DNA of 59,663 bases, from positions 1 through 59,663 of the IMG/VR virus record IMGVR_UViG_3300048905_000040, one strand, 5' to 3'. Of the stretch, positions 30,072-38,812 are shown piece after piece. The notes below the pieces were generated by a model that worked only from the letters and a program-made list of their open reading frames with translations, was not told the origin of the DNA and did no database searches. Within the stretch, counting starts at the first letter, position 1; each line of letters opens with the position of its first letter. The stretch comes from a virus. Position numbers and translations under genes: made by a program.

Positions 30072-30269
30072 ATGCTGCGATTAGACCTCAAGCCCGGAGA
30101 GAGCGTGAAGATCGGCGAAGGCCCGAACGCCGTCGTCATCACCCTCGAAGACAAATCAGGCCGGAATGCGCGCGTCGCGTTTGAGGCTGATCGCAGCGTG
30201 AAGATTGCCCGCGTCAAAGAGGACAGCACCCCGGCGCAATTCCTGCGCCAGGGCTTGATGGCCAGCTAA
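30072..30269 (+). CDS. CsrA/RsmA-like RNA-binding protein
   Basis: A 65-residue protein with the CsrA layout. MLRLDLKPGESVKIGEG aligns with the GES.xIG signature at the start, and ARVAFEADRSVKIARVKED matches the second half, where CsrA has its RNA-binding R44 after V-A-V-H. CsrA/RsmA dimers bind GGA motifs in mRNA leaders and block or expose ribosome-binding sites; Pseudomonas hosts carry several. A phage version, encoded just ahead of the capsid promoter, could regulate phage or host translation. The RNA-binding arginine seems kept (IARVKE), but activity is unproven. Confidence 0.72.
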   Translation: MLRLDLKPGESVKIGEGPNAVVITLEDKSGRNARVAFEADRSVKIARVKEDSTPAQFLRQGLMAS

Positions 30270-30282
30270 CACAGGCGGCCGG

Positions 30283-30317
30283 TTGCAAAATGTAGCCGGC
30301 CGTTCGATAATCAAACC
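30283..30317 (+). promoter_or_regulatory. Late promoter candidate P-capsid
   Basis: TTGCAA, 17-base spacer, GATAAT (30306-30311), with the same TTCGATAATCAAACC word as before terS. An inverted repeat GGCCGG (30277-30282) / CCGGCC (30296-30301) brackets the -35. The leader downstream holds AGGAG followed by ATG-TGA (30341-30346), a start-stop pair, before the true capsid start at 30378. Confidence 0.65.
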
Positions 30318-30377
30318 AACGTAGAGCGCAGGAGCTGCCTATGTGACTGATTCACTCAATCACACGAGGGTAGCCAA

Positions 30378-31475
30378 ATGGGCTCTACTGTCATCGCTTG
30401 GGGCGATCCCAAAGCACAAAAAGCATGGTCGACCGGCCTTGCCGTCGATCAAATCAAAAAAGCCTACTTCGAGAAGAAGTTCGTCGGCACTGACGAAAAC
30501 TCGATCATCCAGCGCAAAACCGAACTCGAAAGCGATCCGGGCGACCGTGTGTCCTTCGACCTGTCGGTTCAGCTGCGCGGTGAAGCGACCGAGGGCGACG
30601 CTCGCCTCGAAGGCAAGGAAGAAAGCCAGAAGTATTACACCGACGAAGTAGCCATTGACCAGGTGCGTCACGCTGTGTCGGCTGGCGGTGCGATGACTCG
30701 CAAGCGTACCAACCTCAACCTGCGCGGTAACGCCAAGCGTCTGCTGTCGGATTACTGGTCGCGCTTCTACGATGAGCTGATGTTCATCTACCTGTCGGGC
30801 GACCGCGGTATCAACAAGGATTTCCTGTTCCCGCTCGGCTATACCGGTCGTGCCGGTAACGCCATTCAAGCCCCGGACGTCGGTCACCTGCTGTACGGCG
30901 GTGCCGCGACGTCCAAGGCCTCGATGGTTGCCGGCGACAAGATGAGCACCTTGCTGATCGAGAAGGCGCAGGTCAAATCCACCATGCTCCAGGCGCAAGA
31001 CCCGGAAGCGGCCAACATGGTGCCGGTCAGCATCGACGGTGAAGAGCACTACGTCTGTGTGATGAACCCGTTCCAGGCGCACGACATGCGTACCGCTGCC
31101 GGTTCCGTCTGGTTGGACATCCAGAAAGCCGCAGCTGCTGCCGAAGGTCGCAACAACCCGATCTTCAAGGGTGGCTTGGGCATGGTGAAGAACGTGGTTC
31201 TGCACGAACACCGCAACGGTATCCGCTTCAGCGACTACGGCGCAGGCGCCAACGTGGCAGCCGGTCGTGCACTGTTCATGGGCCGTCAAGCCGGTGTTGT
31301 GGCTTACGGCACCCAGGGCGGTCTGCGCTGGAGCTGGAAAGAAGAAATGAAGGACTACGACAACGAACCAACGGTAGCGGCTGGCGCGATCTTCGGCATC
31401 AAGAAGGCCCGCTTCAACTCCCGCGACTTCGGCGTGCTGTCCCTCGACACCGCTTGCGTTGACCCTAACGCCTAA
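30378..31475 (+). CDS. Major capsid protein (N4-gp56/DUF4043 family)
   Basis: A 365-residue HK97-fold capsid protein. Diagnostic segments are DPGDRVSFDLSVQLRGEATE, DARLEGKEE, VAIDQVRHAVSAGGAMTRKR, LLSDYWSRFYDELMFIYLSG, and VLHEHRNGIRFSDYGAGANV, typical of the N4-gp56 or DUF4043 major capsid family. Start ATG has GAGGG upstream. It has its own late promoter and is followed by a decoration-type gene and a terminator, allowing high-level expression. Confidence 0.94.
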   Translation: MGSTVIAWGDPKAQKAWSTGLAVDQIKKAYFEKKFVGTDENSIIQRKTELESDPGDRVSFDLSVQLRGEATEGDARLEGKEESQKYYTDEVAIDQVRHAVSAGGAMTRKRTNLNLRGNAKRLLSDYWSRFYDELMFIYLSGDRGINKDFLFPLGYTGRAGNAIQAPDVGHLLYGGAATSKASMVAGDKMSTLLIEKAQVKSTMLQAQDPEAANMVPVSIDGEEHYVCVMNPFQAHDMRTAAGSVWLDIQKAAAAAEGRNNPIFKGGLGMVKNVVLHEHRNGIRFSDYGAGANVAAGRALFMGRQAGVVAYGTQGGLRWSWKEEMKDYDNEPTVAAGAIFGIKKARFNSRDFGVLSLDTACVDPNA

Positions 31476-31490
31476 TCTGAGGACGACATC

Positions 31491-31931
31491 ATGGCTATTG
31501 TTCAATCCCGCTGGGGTTCGCTGAACCGTCAGGCGCCGGTTTCTTGCGAAGCTGGCACCGTCAAGGCTGAGCGCTACACCTACACCGTGCCGGCCGGCGT
31601 AACCCTGTCCGCAGGCGACATCATCGAGCTGGCGATCCTGCCGGCGTATCACACCGTGCTCGATGCCACCCTGGTAATCGATGAGGCTGGCACCGCCACC
31701 TATGATGTCGGCATCATGTCGAGTATCCCGGGTGACACCACGCAATCGCGCACTTGCGGCGCCGAGCTGTTCTCCGGTGCAGCCGACGCCCTGGCGACGC
31801 GCATGTCGCTGATTGGCGGTTTCCGCATCGTGCCGATTCCCGGTGATCGCTCGATTGGTGTGAAGGTTGTCGGTGCTTCGGTCGTGGGCGCAGGTCAGAT
31901 CATTGACCTGATCCTGTACACCAAGCAGTAA
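31491..31931 (+). CDS. Probable capsid decoration or stabilisation protein
   Basis: A 146-residue beta-rich protein (starts MAIVQSRWGSLNRQAPVSCE). Its strands (YTYTVPAGVTLSAGDIIELA, TVLDATLVIDEAGTATYDVG, DRSIGVKVVGASVVGAGQII) resemble capsid surface proteins encoded directly after N4-type capsid genes. It shares the capsid transcript and precedes the terminator. Role inferred from position. Confidence 0.75.
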   Translation: MAIVQSRWGSLNRQAPVSCEAGTVKAERYTYTVPAGVTLSAGDIIELAILPAYHTVLDATLVIDEAGTATYDVGIMSSIPGDTTQSRTCGAELFSGAADALATRMSLIGGFRIVPIPGDRSIGVKVVGASVVGAGQIIDLILYTKQ

Positions 31932-31950
31932 CAGGGACGTTACGCACCCG

Positions 31951-31979
31951 AAAGGGCCGGTCTAGGCTGGCCCTTTTTT
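31951..31979 (+). terminator. Intrinsic terminator after capsid genes
   Basis: AAAGGGCC ... GGCCCTTT forms a perfect stem of 8 bp, extended inward, with a T6 run overlapping its end. It isolates the capsid transcript from the tail genes, which must be reached by read-through or another promoter. Confidence 0.9.
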
Positions 31980-32004
31980 GTACCCACTACTAAAGGTTCT
32001 CCTT

Positions 32005-32751
32005 ATGTTTATCGAGTGCATCCTTCGTCGCGATCCGCCTGCTGTCGTCACCCTGGGCACTACTGCCTACCAATTCAAGCCTGATAGCCAAGGCCGCCAT
32101 GTCTGCGAGGTTGAAGACAACGCGCACCTGGCCCGCCTGCTGAGCATCAGTGAAGCCTATCGCCTGCCGGGCGATGAGCCGATTCCGCAAGCCCTGATCC
32201 CGGCCATCGTCGAGCATACGCTGCCGACGGCTGCCGCCACCCTGGCGCCGGTCGATGAAAACGAAGTCAAGGGTAGCACCGTACACCCGGCCACCTTTAA
32301 CCTTGGCGGCCCTGAGCTGTTCGAACTGGCCGATGTGGTCGATCACGCACTGAGCCTGAGCGGCCTGACCACCCCCGAGTGGAATAGCTTGCCGGACGAA
32401 GACCGTCATAACTTCATCGACCTGGCCCTGGACGACCTCGACACCCGCGAGCCAGTCGACGTGACCGAAGAGCCTGCGCGTGCGCCGGTCACTGAAGCCG
32501 CAAAGCCGATTACCGAGACAGCGCCGGTTTCGGTCGCTGGGAACTCGAACGGCGACGCGCCGAAAGAAGGCCAGGACGCTACGGGCGGTAACGTCAGCGG
32601 CCCGGACAGTGACAAAGCACGGTACGAGGCTGAGCGCGAAGCCCTGGCCGTGGCTTACAAGGACAAGTTCGGCGCGCGCCCACACTACAAGTGGTCAATG
32701 GAAAAGATCACCGAAGAACTGGCCAAGCCTGTAGAACTGCCAAAGGAATAA
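32005..32751 (+). CDS. Hypothetical protein of the head-tail region, 248 aa
   Basis: Start at MFIECILRRDPPAVVTLGTT with AAAGG upstream. N-terminal 70 residues are a small beta domain common to phage neck-region genes (GTTAYQFKPDSQGRHVCEVE, HLARLLSISEAYRL). The middle is acidic and disordered, and the last 35 residues form a SAP/HeH-like helix pair (VAYKDKFGARPHYKWSMEKI). Such C-terminal modules bind nucleic acid in other proteins. Role in virion or assembly unclear. Confidence 0.7.
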   Translation: MFIECILRRDPPAVVTLGTTAYQFKPDSQGRHVCEVEDNAHLARLLSISEAYRLPGDEPIPQALIPAIVEHTLPTAAATLAPVDENEVKGSTVHPATFNLGGPELFELADVVDHALSLSGLTTPEWNSLPDEDRHNFIDLALDDLDTREPVDVTEEPARAPVTEAAKPITETAPVSVAGNSNGDAPKEGQDATGGNVSGPDSDKARYEAEREALAVAYKDKFGARPHYKWSMEKITEELAKPVELPKE

Positions 32752-32755
32752 GCGC

Positions 32756-34891
32756 ATGCAGAAGTACGCCGATGTTGTCCTTGATCGCAAAGGGAATGTG
32801 GTTCCCGGTGCAACGGTGCGGGTGAATACCAGCGCGGGCGCGGAGGCGGTGCTGTACGCCGCCAATGGTTCCAGCCCGATCAGCAACCCCGTCATCACGG
32901 ATAACCTCGGATGCTTCGCCTTCTACGCCGTCAACGGCCGCTATAACTTGCAGGTCTACATCGGCAGCGCCTTGTTCACCGTCAGTAATGACTTCCTGCT
33001 GGAAGACCCGCAGGACGAAACCCCGGAAGTGATCAAGAACGGGATCATCAAGGATTCGGCGCTGACCAATGTCACGATTGACGGTAAGGAGCCTGGCTAC
33101 AAAGAGGATACCGATGCCCTTGGCGCATCCTTGTTGATCATCAAGGGCAAGACGGTGGTTATCGGGGATAGTGGTTACAGTCCGGTGGGTAGCAATATCG
33201 ATGCGGCAATTCTGTCCGCGATCACCAGCGGCGCCAAGAACATTGAAATTCCAGATGATCGCTTTGAAGTCACCAACACCTGGCGACTTCCGTCTGGCGT
33301 CAACGTCAAGGGGCGCGGCGGGCGGTTTTCGAAAATTGTACCTAAGGCCGGCGGCGACATTTCTTCCAATGGTGGTCGAATCATCATTGGCAACGGCAAA
33401 ACCTCGCCAAGCATCGACAATACGACTTGGCAAACCACCTACCCGAACATGATGAGCGGGGAGATATCCCTGCTTCAGTTCATTAACGAAGATTCACTGA
33501 CTGAAATGAATGGCCTGTTGCTGATGGGAAGCTATATCAGCGACGAGCTGTGGTTTGACAGCTTTAATCAGGCGGTGTCGAGACCAACAGGTCTTTACGC
33601 GGACAGCTTTGAAATTCATCGCCTGTTCGTGCAGCGCGCTCTGGGCAATACAAAATATCAGGTTGAAGTTCAGGGCCTGGGCGATGGTTTTGTGATGGAA
33701 GGCTGCCACTTCCCCTATGACACTATCAATGGCTGGAGCACCAAGGGCGCACGCATCGTCGGTGTGGCAGGCGGTCGTATCGATAACGGCATTGGTGGTG
33801 ACTATCTGATTGAGCGCTGCGCCCAACTTGATTTCAGGGCCGGGCACTGGGAGCGAGGTCAGCACATCTATGACTCGTCGAACGTCAATCATCAGGGTGT
33901 TTTTCTTCCAGATACCCGCATCCCGGTCATCACTCGCGGCACCTTGGCCTCCAGTAATAACGAGTCGCGGTTTATTTGCAGCTTCACCAACACAGCTTTC
34001 CGCAACATCGAAGGGCTGATGGAGTGGTCGGGCTTCCATATCCAGCAAGGCGCCTCGGTACAGATTGCCGTCGACAACTGCTATCAGGAGTGGAGCGCCC
34101 AGGGTGATTTCTCGCGCAACCAACAGGCGGGGATTCGACTTTGCCAAGAGGACGGTACGACGCCACTACCGAGCTTCAACAGCTATTCCTATCTGACTTC
34201 GAAGAAGGCGTTCGTCAACATCCCGTACCGTGTCGATCTGGATCACTTTATTCGCTGCCTGGATGATGTATTCACCGGCCTTGTTTCCGCATCAACTCGC
34301 GTTGAGGCGGTTGGCTCGCGCAATGCTGGAGTCAACCAATGGAAGATTGCGACCGGGACGTTCTATTACAACGCCCAAATTATGTACGACACCACTCGTG
34401 CCATTGGGCGTAGCCCGACAAACTCGGAGGTATCTGCCACCGTTTCCAGCCTGGGCACGATGGTTGTGCTCAACGCCAGTTTTGGCAACAAGCCGAGGAG
34501 TGGGATCATTCGCCTGTATCGGGGTACGACGCCCGGCGTGTATGACCAGTTTGTCGACATTCATACCATCGGCTCGACCTGGCTGCACGACGACGGGGTG
34601 TTGGTGAATGGCATTGCCTGGGTTGCGCGAACCCCTGGCGCAATGAACGTCATCAATAGCATGGGTGAGTCGCTGAGATTTTCAGGCGGACTGGTGGAAA
34701 TGGTGTCGACCGCACTGCCAAATACTGCCGGCACTTGGACAAAAGGGGATCGCATCACCCGGATAGACTCCGTTGTTGATGCAAACAACATGCTGCTGAT
34801 CGGACACCACCGCCTAACCAGCAGCTCCGGCACCTCGACGACTACGGACTGGGCGAACTTGCGTACCAGTACCGTATCGCCTGCAACGTGA
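32756..34891 (+). CDS. Tailspike-like receptor-binding protein
   Basis: A 711-residue protein. Residues 1-85 form a beta-sandwich attachment domain (YADVVLDRKGNVVPGATVRV, LGCFAFYAVNGRYNLQVYIG). From about 130 to 560 short repeated beta segments with Asn, Gly and Asp turns suggest a right-handed beta-helix (GVNVKGRGGRFSKI, RIIIGNGKTS, GARIVGVAGGRIDNGIGGDY). The C-terminal part is a separate beta domain. The middle has more A/T at third positions than its neighbours, as expected of an exchanged receptor-binding module. Depolymerase activity is possible; no catalytic site can be named. Confidence 0.82.
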   Translation: MQKYADVVLDRKGNVVPGATVRVNTSAGAEAVLYAANGSSPISNPVITDNLGCFAFYAVNGRYNLQVYIGSALFTVSNDFLLEDPQDETPEVIKNGIIKDSALTNVTIDGKEPGYKEDTDALGASLLIIKGKTVVIGDSGYSPVGSNIDAAILSAITSGAKNIEIPDDRFEVTNTWRLPSGVNVKGRGGRFSKIVPKAGGDISSNGGRIIIGNGKTSPSIDNTTWQTTYPNMMSGEISLLQFINEDSLTEMNGLLLMGSYISDELWFDSFNQAVSRPTGLYADSFEIHRLFVQRALGNTKYQVEVQGLGDGFVMEGCHFPYDTINGWSTKGARIVGVAGGRIDNGIGGDYLIERCAQLDFRAGHWERGQHIYDSSNVNHQGVFLPDTRIPVITRGTLASSNNESRFICSFTNTAFRNIEGLMEWSGFHIQQGASVQIAVDNCYQEWSAQGDFSRNQQAGIRLCQEDGTTPLPSFNSYSYLTSKKAFVNIPYRVDLDHFIRCLDDVFTGLVSASTRVEAVGSRNAGVNQWKIATGTFYYNAQIMYDTTRAIGRSPTNSEVSATVSSLGTMVVLNASFGNKPRSGIIRLYRGTTPGVYDQFVDIHTIGSTWLHDDGVLVNGIAWVARTPGAMNVINSMGESLRFSGGLVEMVSTALPNTAGTWTKGDRITRIDSVVDANNMLLIGHHRLTSSSGTSTTTDWANLRTSTVSPAT

Positions 34892-34917
34892 CGCCGAACA
34901 GAAAGGAATGCTGATAA

Positions 34918-35601
34918 ATGCCCATCATCATTGACTACGCCGTTGAAGTCCGCCCGATCGCGGTATCGAGCCTGATCTACCGGGCCGGCCTGCTGCTGCA
35001 GGACGAAGAGCATGTGCGCTGGACAACGCTGGAGTTGATCGAGTGGATCAATGAGGCCGCCGGCGCGTTGGTCACGCTGCGTCCGAGCGCTGGCGCCCGA
35101 TTAGCAGTACTGACGCTGCTGGCCGGAACGCAGCAGGAGTTGTCTGATGAGGTCGTGCAGCTGCTCGATGTCGTGCGCAACCTGGGCGTCGACAGCTTGA
35201 CGCCGGGGCGGGCCATTCGCTTGGCTGAGCGCCACTTGTTCGACAGCGCCGATCCCGACTGGCATGCCCGGGCGGGTAAGTCCGTAATCAAACACTACAT
35301 CTATGACGATCGCACGCCGAAAGTGTTCTACGTCTACCCGCCCGCTCTGGCCGGGACCAAGCTGCAGGCCAGCCTGAGTGTCATGCCGGCGCTGGTCACA
35401 ACTGAGGACGACAACCTGGGGCTGGGCGCTCAGTTTGAAAGCGCGATCATCAACTACGTGGTGTTTCGCGCCATGGCCAAGGACAGCGAATATGCCAACG
35501 GTGCTATCGCCACCGGCTACTACCAAGCCTTTCAGGCGGCACTCGGCGGCAAGGACGCGGGCGAGCAGTCGGTATCCCCTAACACCAAGGTGCCCGCATG
35601 A
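34918..35601 (+). CDS. Phage adaptor / neck protein (DUF6682-like)
   Basis: A 227-residue protein. The start (SSLIYRAGLLLQDEEHVRWT, TLELIEWINEAAGALVTLRP) and later region (IYDDRTPKVFYVYPPALAGT, LGAQFESAIINYVVFRAMAK) match the adaptor family DUF6682, found below the portal in podoviruses. It forms part of the ring that joins portal and tail. Stop overlaps the next gene. Confidence 0.82.
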   Translation: MPIIIDYAVEVRPIAVSSLIYRAGLLLQDEEHVRWTTLELIEWINEAAGALVTLRPSAGARLAVLTLLAGTQQELSDEVVQLLDVVRNLGVDSLTPGRAIRLAERHLFDSADPDWHARAGKSVIKHYIYDDRTPKVFYVYPPALAGTKLQASLSVMPALVTTEDDNLGLGAQFESAIINYVVFRAMAKDSEYANGAIATGYYQAFQAALGGKDAGEQSVSPNTKVPA

Positions 35602-36212
35602 TCGACCTCGACGTATTTATGCCCAGCATCCTGCCCTATGCGCCAGGCTGCCCGGAACCGACCGCGTTCACCGCCATCATTCAGGCGGCGCAAGCCTTCT
35701 GTGAGCGCACCCGCTTGTGGCGTGATCGTGATCAGTTCAACGTCACGCCGACCAGCTGCAACGCGGTGTGTGCACCGAATGGTGCCGAGCTGTTCGAGAT
35801 TGAGAGCGCGCGTTTTAATGGTTGCGATTTAGAACCAATCTCCCTGGCCGATTTGGACACCAAGCACCCCACCTGGCGGCAAATGTCGGCGGGCGAGGCT
35901 CGCTGGATCACGCAGACCGAGCCGGGCAGCGTGCTGCTGGTGCCAACCTGCACCGGCACCCTGGACCTGTCGACCATCCTGCGCCCGGCGGATAACGCCG
36001 AGCAGTTGCCGGACCTGTTCAGTCAGTACACGCAAGTGATCGCGGACGGCGCGCTGGGTGATATCCTGATGCTGCCGGCGCAGAGCTTCAGCGATCCATC
36101 GCGGGCACAATTTTATTCGATGCGGTTTGATAATCGAATCGATGAACTATTTAATCGAACCATCCAAGGCCAGCAGCGGGCACCCGTCCGCACGCGCGCC
36201 CGTTTCTTCTAA
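35598..36212 (+). CDS. Head-tail connector protein
   Basis: A 204-residue protein starting MIDLDVFMPSILPYAPGCPE. The core (AQAFCERTRLWRDRDQFNVT, IADGALGDILMLPAQSFSDP) resembles the small connector/adaptor that follows DUF6682 proteins in this phage type. Two copies of related adaptor folds in series are typical at the neck. Function by position and pattern. Confidence 0.75.
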   Translation: MIDLDVFMPSILPYAPGCPEPTAFTAIIQAAQAFCERTRLWRDRDQFNVTPTSCNAVCAPNGAELFEIESARFNGCDLEPISLADLDTKHPTWRQMSAGEARWITQTEPGSVLLVPTCTGTLDLSTILRPADNAEQLPDLFSQYTQVIADGALGDILMLPAQSFSDPSRAQFYSMRFDNRIDELFNRTIQGQQRAPVRTRARFF

Positions 36213-36223
36213 GGAGTACGCCC

Positions 36224-36643
36224 ATGTCCGCAGCATCGGATTACCTGGAAAACGCCCTTGCTAACGCCGTGTTGCGTGGTGTGGCGTTTACCTCCCCGAC
36301 CAAAACCTACATTTCCTTGCACACCGCCGCTCCCGGCGATACCGGGGCTAACGAGGTGTCGCTGGCCGCCTTCCCGGCCTACCTGCGCAAAGACGCCGCC
36401 TTGGGTGGTACGCAGTCCTCGGCCTGGACCGCTGCCGCTGGTGGCGTGTCGAAGAACGCCTTGCAGCTGATCTATGCCGTGTATGACGGCGCCGCCCCGC
36501 TGACCATTACCCACTTTGGTGTGTGGGACGCGCTGACCACCGGCAACAACCTGTTGAACGGCGCGTTGGCCGCCAGCCGCACCCTGAACCCCGGTGACGT
36601 ATTTGTGATCGACGTGCAGAAGCTGACGGTCACGGTGCTCTAA
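36224..36643 (+). CDS. Virion structural protein, fibre- or tail-associated
   Basis: A 139-residue protein starting MSAASDYLENALANAVLRGV. The sequence AFTSPTKTYISLHTAAPGDT, then EVSLAAFPAYLRKDAALGGT belongs to a very common small structural family in podoviruses and siphoviruses with the pattern YLEN.....V.RG..FT.P...Y..L.T. It is usually found as part of the fibre or tail. Ribosome-binding site AAGGAG before the ATG. Confidence 0.8.
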   Translation: MSAASDYLENALANAVLRGVAFTSPTKTYISLHTAAPGDTGANEVSLAAFPAYLRKDAALGGTQSSAWTAAAGGVSKNALQLIYAVYDGAAPLTITHFGVWDALTTGNNLLNGALAASRTLNPGDVFVIDVQKLTVTVL

Positions 36644-37483
36644 GTGAACGTCTTCGCCATCAACGCGGCCGCCCTGGACGACTCCAACCAGATTTGGAGT
36701 TGGTACGGCGGCGCGGACGTGGCCTTTCAGGCGGATGGCGTGGTAGCGCTCGGCCTGACCGCGACCGGCACCGCCGACGTGGTGGTGCAGGCGGACCTGG
36801 TGCCACAGCTGTACTTGTTCACAGCGGGCGCTGCCGATGTGGTGCTGTTGCTGGATGGTGAGGCGCTGTATGGCCGCTCGGCCACTGGCGATGCGCAGGT
36901 GGTGGTGACGGCTGATGGCGAGGGCGTGCGCTGGACCTTTGGCGCCAGTGACTTGACCGCCGTGTTCCAAGTCGACGGTGACGCTCAAGTGGTATCGCCT
37001 ACGTCGGCCAGCCTCAATATCCAGTTCGACGCGCAATTGGACGGGCGCTCGGCCGCCGTGGCGCAAGGCATTGCCGACTTGTCGGTGGTGTTCGACGCGC
37101 AGCTGGAGTACCGCGTGGCGCGCCCGGCCTTTCTCGAAGGTGAGGCGCCGCTGGTGTTTGGCTGTGAAGCCATGCCCTACATGGTCTTGTACTCGGCCAG
37201 CGGAACGGCGGACGTGGCCTTGCAAGCCGGTGGCGAGTCGCGCCTGGGTGGTCGCCTGTACGGCGAAGGCGCCGCCGAACTGCAATGGATCGCCACCGGT
37301 GAGGCGCTGCAATGGCATTACCAGTACGCCAGTGCCGACGTCACGATTCAACTTACCGCCGTGGCCGAGCGCCATGGCACGCCCGCCATCCCGAGCGAAT
37401 TTATTGCCGCGCCGCATGTGCGTGCGCTGGCCCTGAACTATGAACCCCGGGCCTTTACCGTCCCAGCTGAAAGGAGAGCGTGA
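36644..37483 (+). CDS. Repetitive beta-structured virion protein
   Basis: A 279-residue protein with a GTG start directly after the previous stop. It consists of about nine to ten imperfect repeats of 23-31 residues with the core (A/G)-x-ADV-x-(V/L/F)-Q-x-(D/A)-G: GGADVAFQADGVVALG, GTADVVVQADLVPQL, GAADVVLLLDGEAL, GTADVALQAGGESRLGG, SADVTIQLTAVAE. Regular beta-hairpin repeats like this may form a fibre shaft or a surface lattice. I know no named family. Confidence 0.75.
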   Translation: MNVFAINAAALDDSNQIWSWYGGADVAFQADGVVALGLTATGTADVVVQADLVPQLYLFTAGAADVVLLLDGEALYGRSATGDAQVVVTADGEGVRWTFGASDLTAVFQVDGDAQVVSPTSASLNIQFDAQLDGRSAAVAQGIADLSVVFDAQLEYRVARPAFLEGEAPLVFGCEAMPYMVLYSASGTADVALQAGGESRLGGRLYGEGAAELQWIATGEALQWHYQYASADVTIQLTAVAERHGTPAIPSEFIAAPHVRALALNYEPRAFTVPAERRA

Positions 37484-37759
37484 ATGCTTGGAACCATGCG
37501 TAAGCGCCCCGACGACGCGCTGGATTACGACGTCAGCTTTGAAAAATGGTTGTCGCCAGGTGACACCTTGATCGACGCCACGGCGACGGCGGATTCGCCC
37601 GACCTGACCGTGCTCAGCGTGGCCTTGTCGGGAGCGGTGACCAAGGTCTGGCTGGCTGCTGGCCTGGCCGGCAACTCGTACCAAATCACCGTGACTGCCA
37701 CCACTGCGCAAGGCCGCGTGAAGGAAGTCGCTTTTAATCTTCGTGTCGTGGAGTGCTGA
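37484..37759 (+). CDS. Small structural protein, Ig-like
   Basis: A 91-residue protein (MLGTMRKRPDDALDYDVSFE). KRPDDALDYDVSFEKWLSPG, DTLIDATATADSPDLTV and QITVTATTAQGRVKEVAFNL form an Ig-like beta domain widespread in phage structural operons (pattern KRP.D.LDYDV.F..WL..GDT). Probably part of the fibre or capsid surface. Coupled to the repeat protein upstream. Confidence 0.78.
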   Translation: MLGTMRKRPDDALDYDVSFEKWLSPGDTLIDATATADSPDLTVLSVALSGAVTKVWLAAGLAGNSYQITVTATTAQGRVKEVAFNLRVVEC

Positions 37760-37760
37760 T

Positions 37761-38798
37761 ATGACCGTCACGGTTACCCTGAACAACAACGCGGTCAGCC
37801 GACTGGCTTCGTCCCTCTCTTCGGGCGCCACCAGCCTGTCGGTCTCCACGGGCGAGGGCGCTAAATACCCGGCGCCGACTGGTGGGCAGTGGTTCCCCCT
37901 GACCCTGCTGGACAGTGCCGGCGCGCTGGAGATTGTGCGCTGTACCGGTCGCAGTGGCGACGTTCTGACCATTAGTCGCGCGCAGGAAGGTACGGCCGCG
38001 CAAGCGTTCGTGGCGGGCGACCGGGTGGAACTGCGCCTGACCGCCGCCGCGCTCAACGAATCGTTTGCCTCGTTGCAGGCCGACTCGGCCACCGCCGCCG
38101 CCTTCTTTATCTTCCGTAACAAACTGATCAACCCCAAGGGCACGATCAACCAGCGCGTCTATGTCTCGGGCACCGCAACCATCGCGGCCAACCAGTACAC
38201 TCTGGACCGCTGGCGGGTGGTCACCAGCGGCCAGTCCTTGTCGTGGACGACCTCGGGGAACCGCTTCCTGATGACCGCCCCTGCGGGCGGGGTTGAACAA
38301 GTGATCGAAGGCACCAACATCGAAGGCGGCACCTACCGCCTGAGCTGGACCGGCACCGCGACGGCCAAGGTCAATGGCACCGCGATTACCAACGGCGCGC
38401 TGACCGCTTCGCTGACCGCTGGCAGTGACGTAACTGTGACCTTTGCCAACGGCACCTTCGAGAAACCGCAGTTCGAACTGAACAACGTCACTCCGTTCGA
38501 AGAGCGTTTTGTTGGGCTGGAGCTGATCCTGTGCCAGCGGTATTACGAACAAGTGGATTTCCTCTTTAACGGCTACGCCCCGACCGCAAGCTACATTGGC
38601 GGCACCGTGCAATACCGCGTGCAGAAGCGCGCGTCGCCGACATTGACTCTTTTGCAGGATGGTGTTCGTGTCGCTAACAGTAACGTGGGTGTTCTTGGGT
38701 TTGATACCAACACCGAATCGCTTCATGTGTTTCGACAAGTTGCCGGTACTGGGGGTGCGGTGTTTCACGTGCGCTACGCCGTTTCGGCCGAACTGTAA
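37761..38798 (+). CDS. Tail fibre / host-recognition protein
   Basis: A 345-residue protein. The N-terminal domain (VTLNNNAVSRLASSLSSGAT, RCTGRSGDVLTISRAQEGTA) attaches to the virion in many phages. The remainder contains NKLINPKGTINQRVYVSGTA, NQYTLDRWRVVTSG and FVGLELILCQRYYEQV, a C-terminal carbohydrate-binding-type beta domain seen in prophage fibres. Together with the tailspike at 32756 it may give two adhesin types. ATG at 37761; a longer start at 37743 is less likely. Confidence 0.82.
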   Translation: MTVTVTLNNNAVSRLASSLSSGATSLSVSTGEGAKYPAPTGGQWFPLTLLDSAGALEIVRCTGRSGDVLTISRAQEGTAAQAFVAGDRVELRLTAAALNESFASLQADSATAAAFFIFRNKLINPKGTINQRVYVSGTATIAANQYTLDRWRVVTSGQSLSWTTSGNRFLMTAPAGGVEQVIEGTNIEGGTYRLSWTGTATAKVNGTAITNGALTASLTAGSDVTVTFANGTFEKPQFELNNVTPFEERFVGLELILCQRYYEQVDFLFNGYAPTASYIGGTVQYRVQKRASPTLTLLQDGVRVANSNVGVLGFDTNTESLHVFRQVAGTGGAVFHVRYAVSAEL

Positions 38799-38812
38799 TT
38801 AAAGGGGTGACC

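Noticed and set aside
30343-30651. A 102-codon frame overlapping the start of the capsid gene
   Set aside because: Ser/Lys/Arg-rich out-of-frame shadow; the start lies in an untranslated leader and the capsid frame has strong codon bias.
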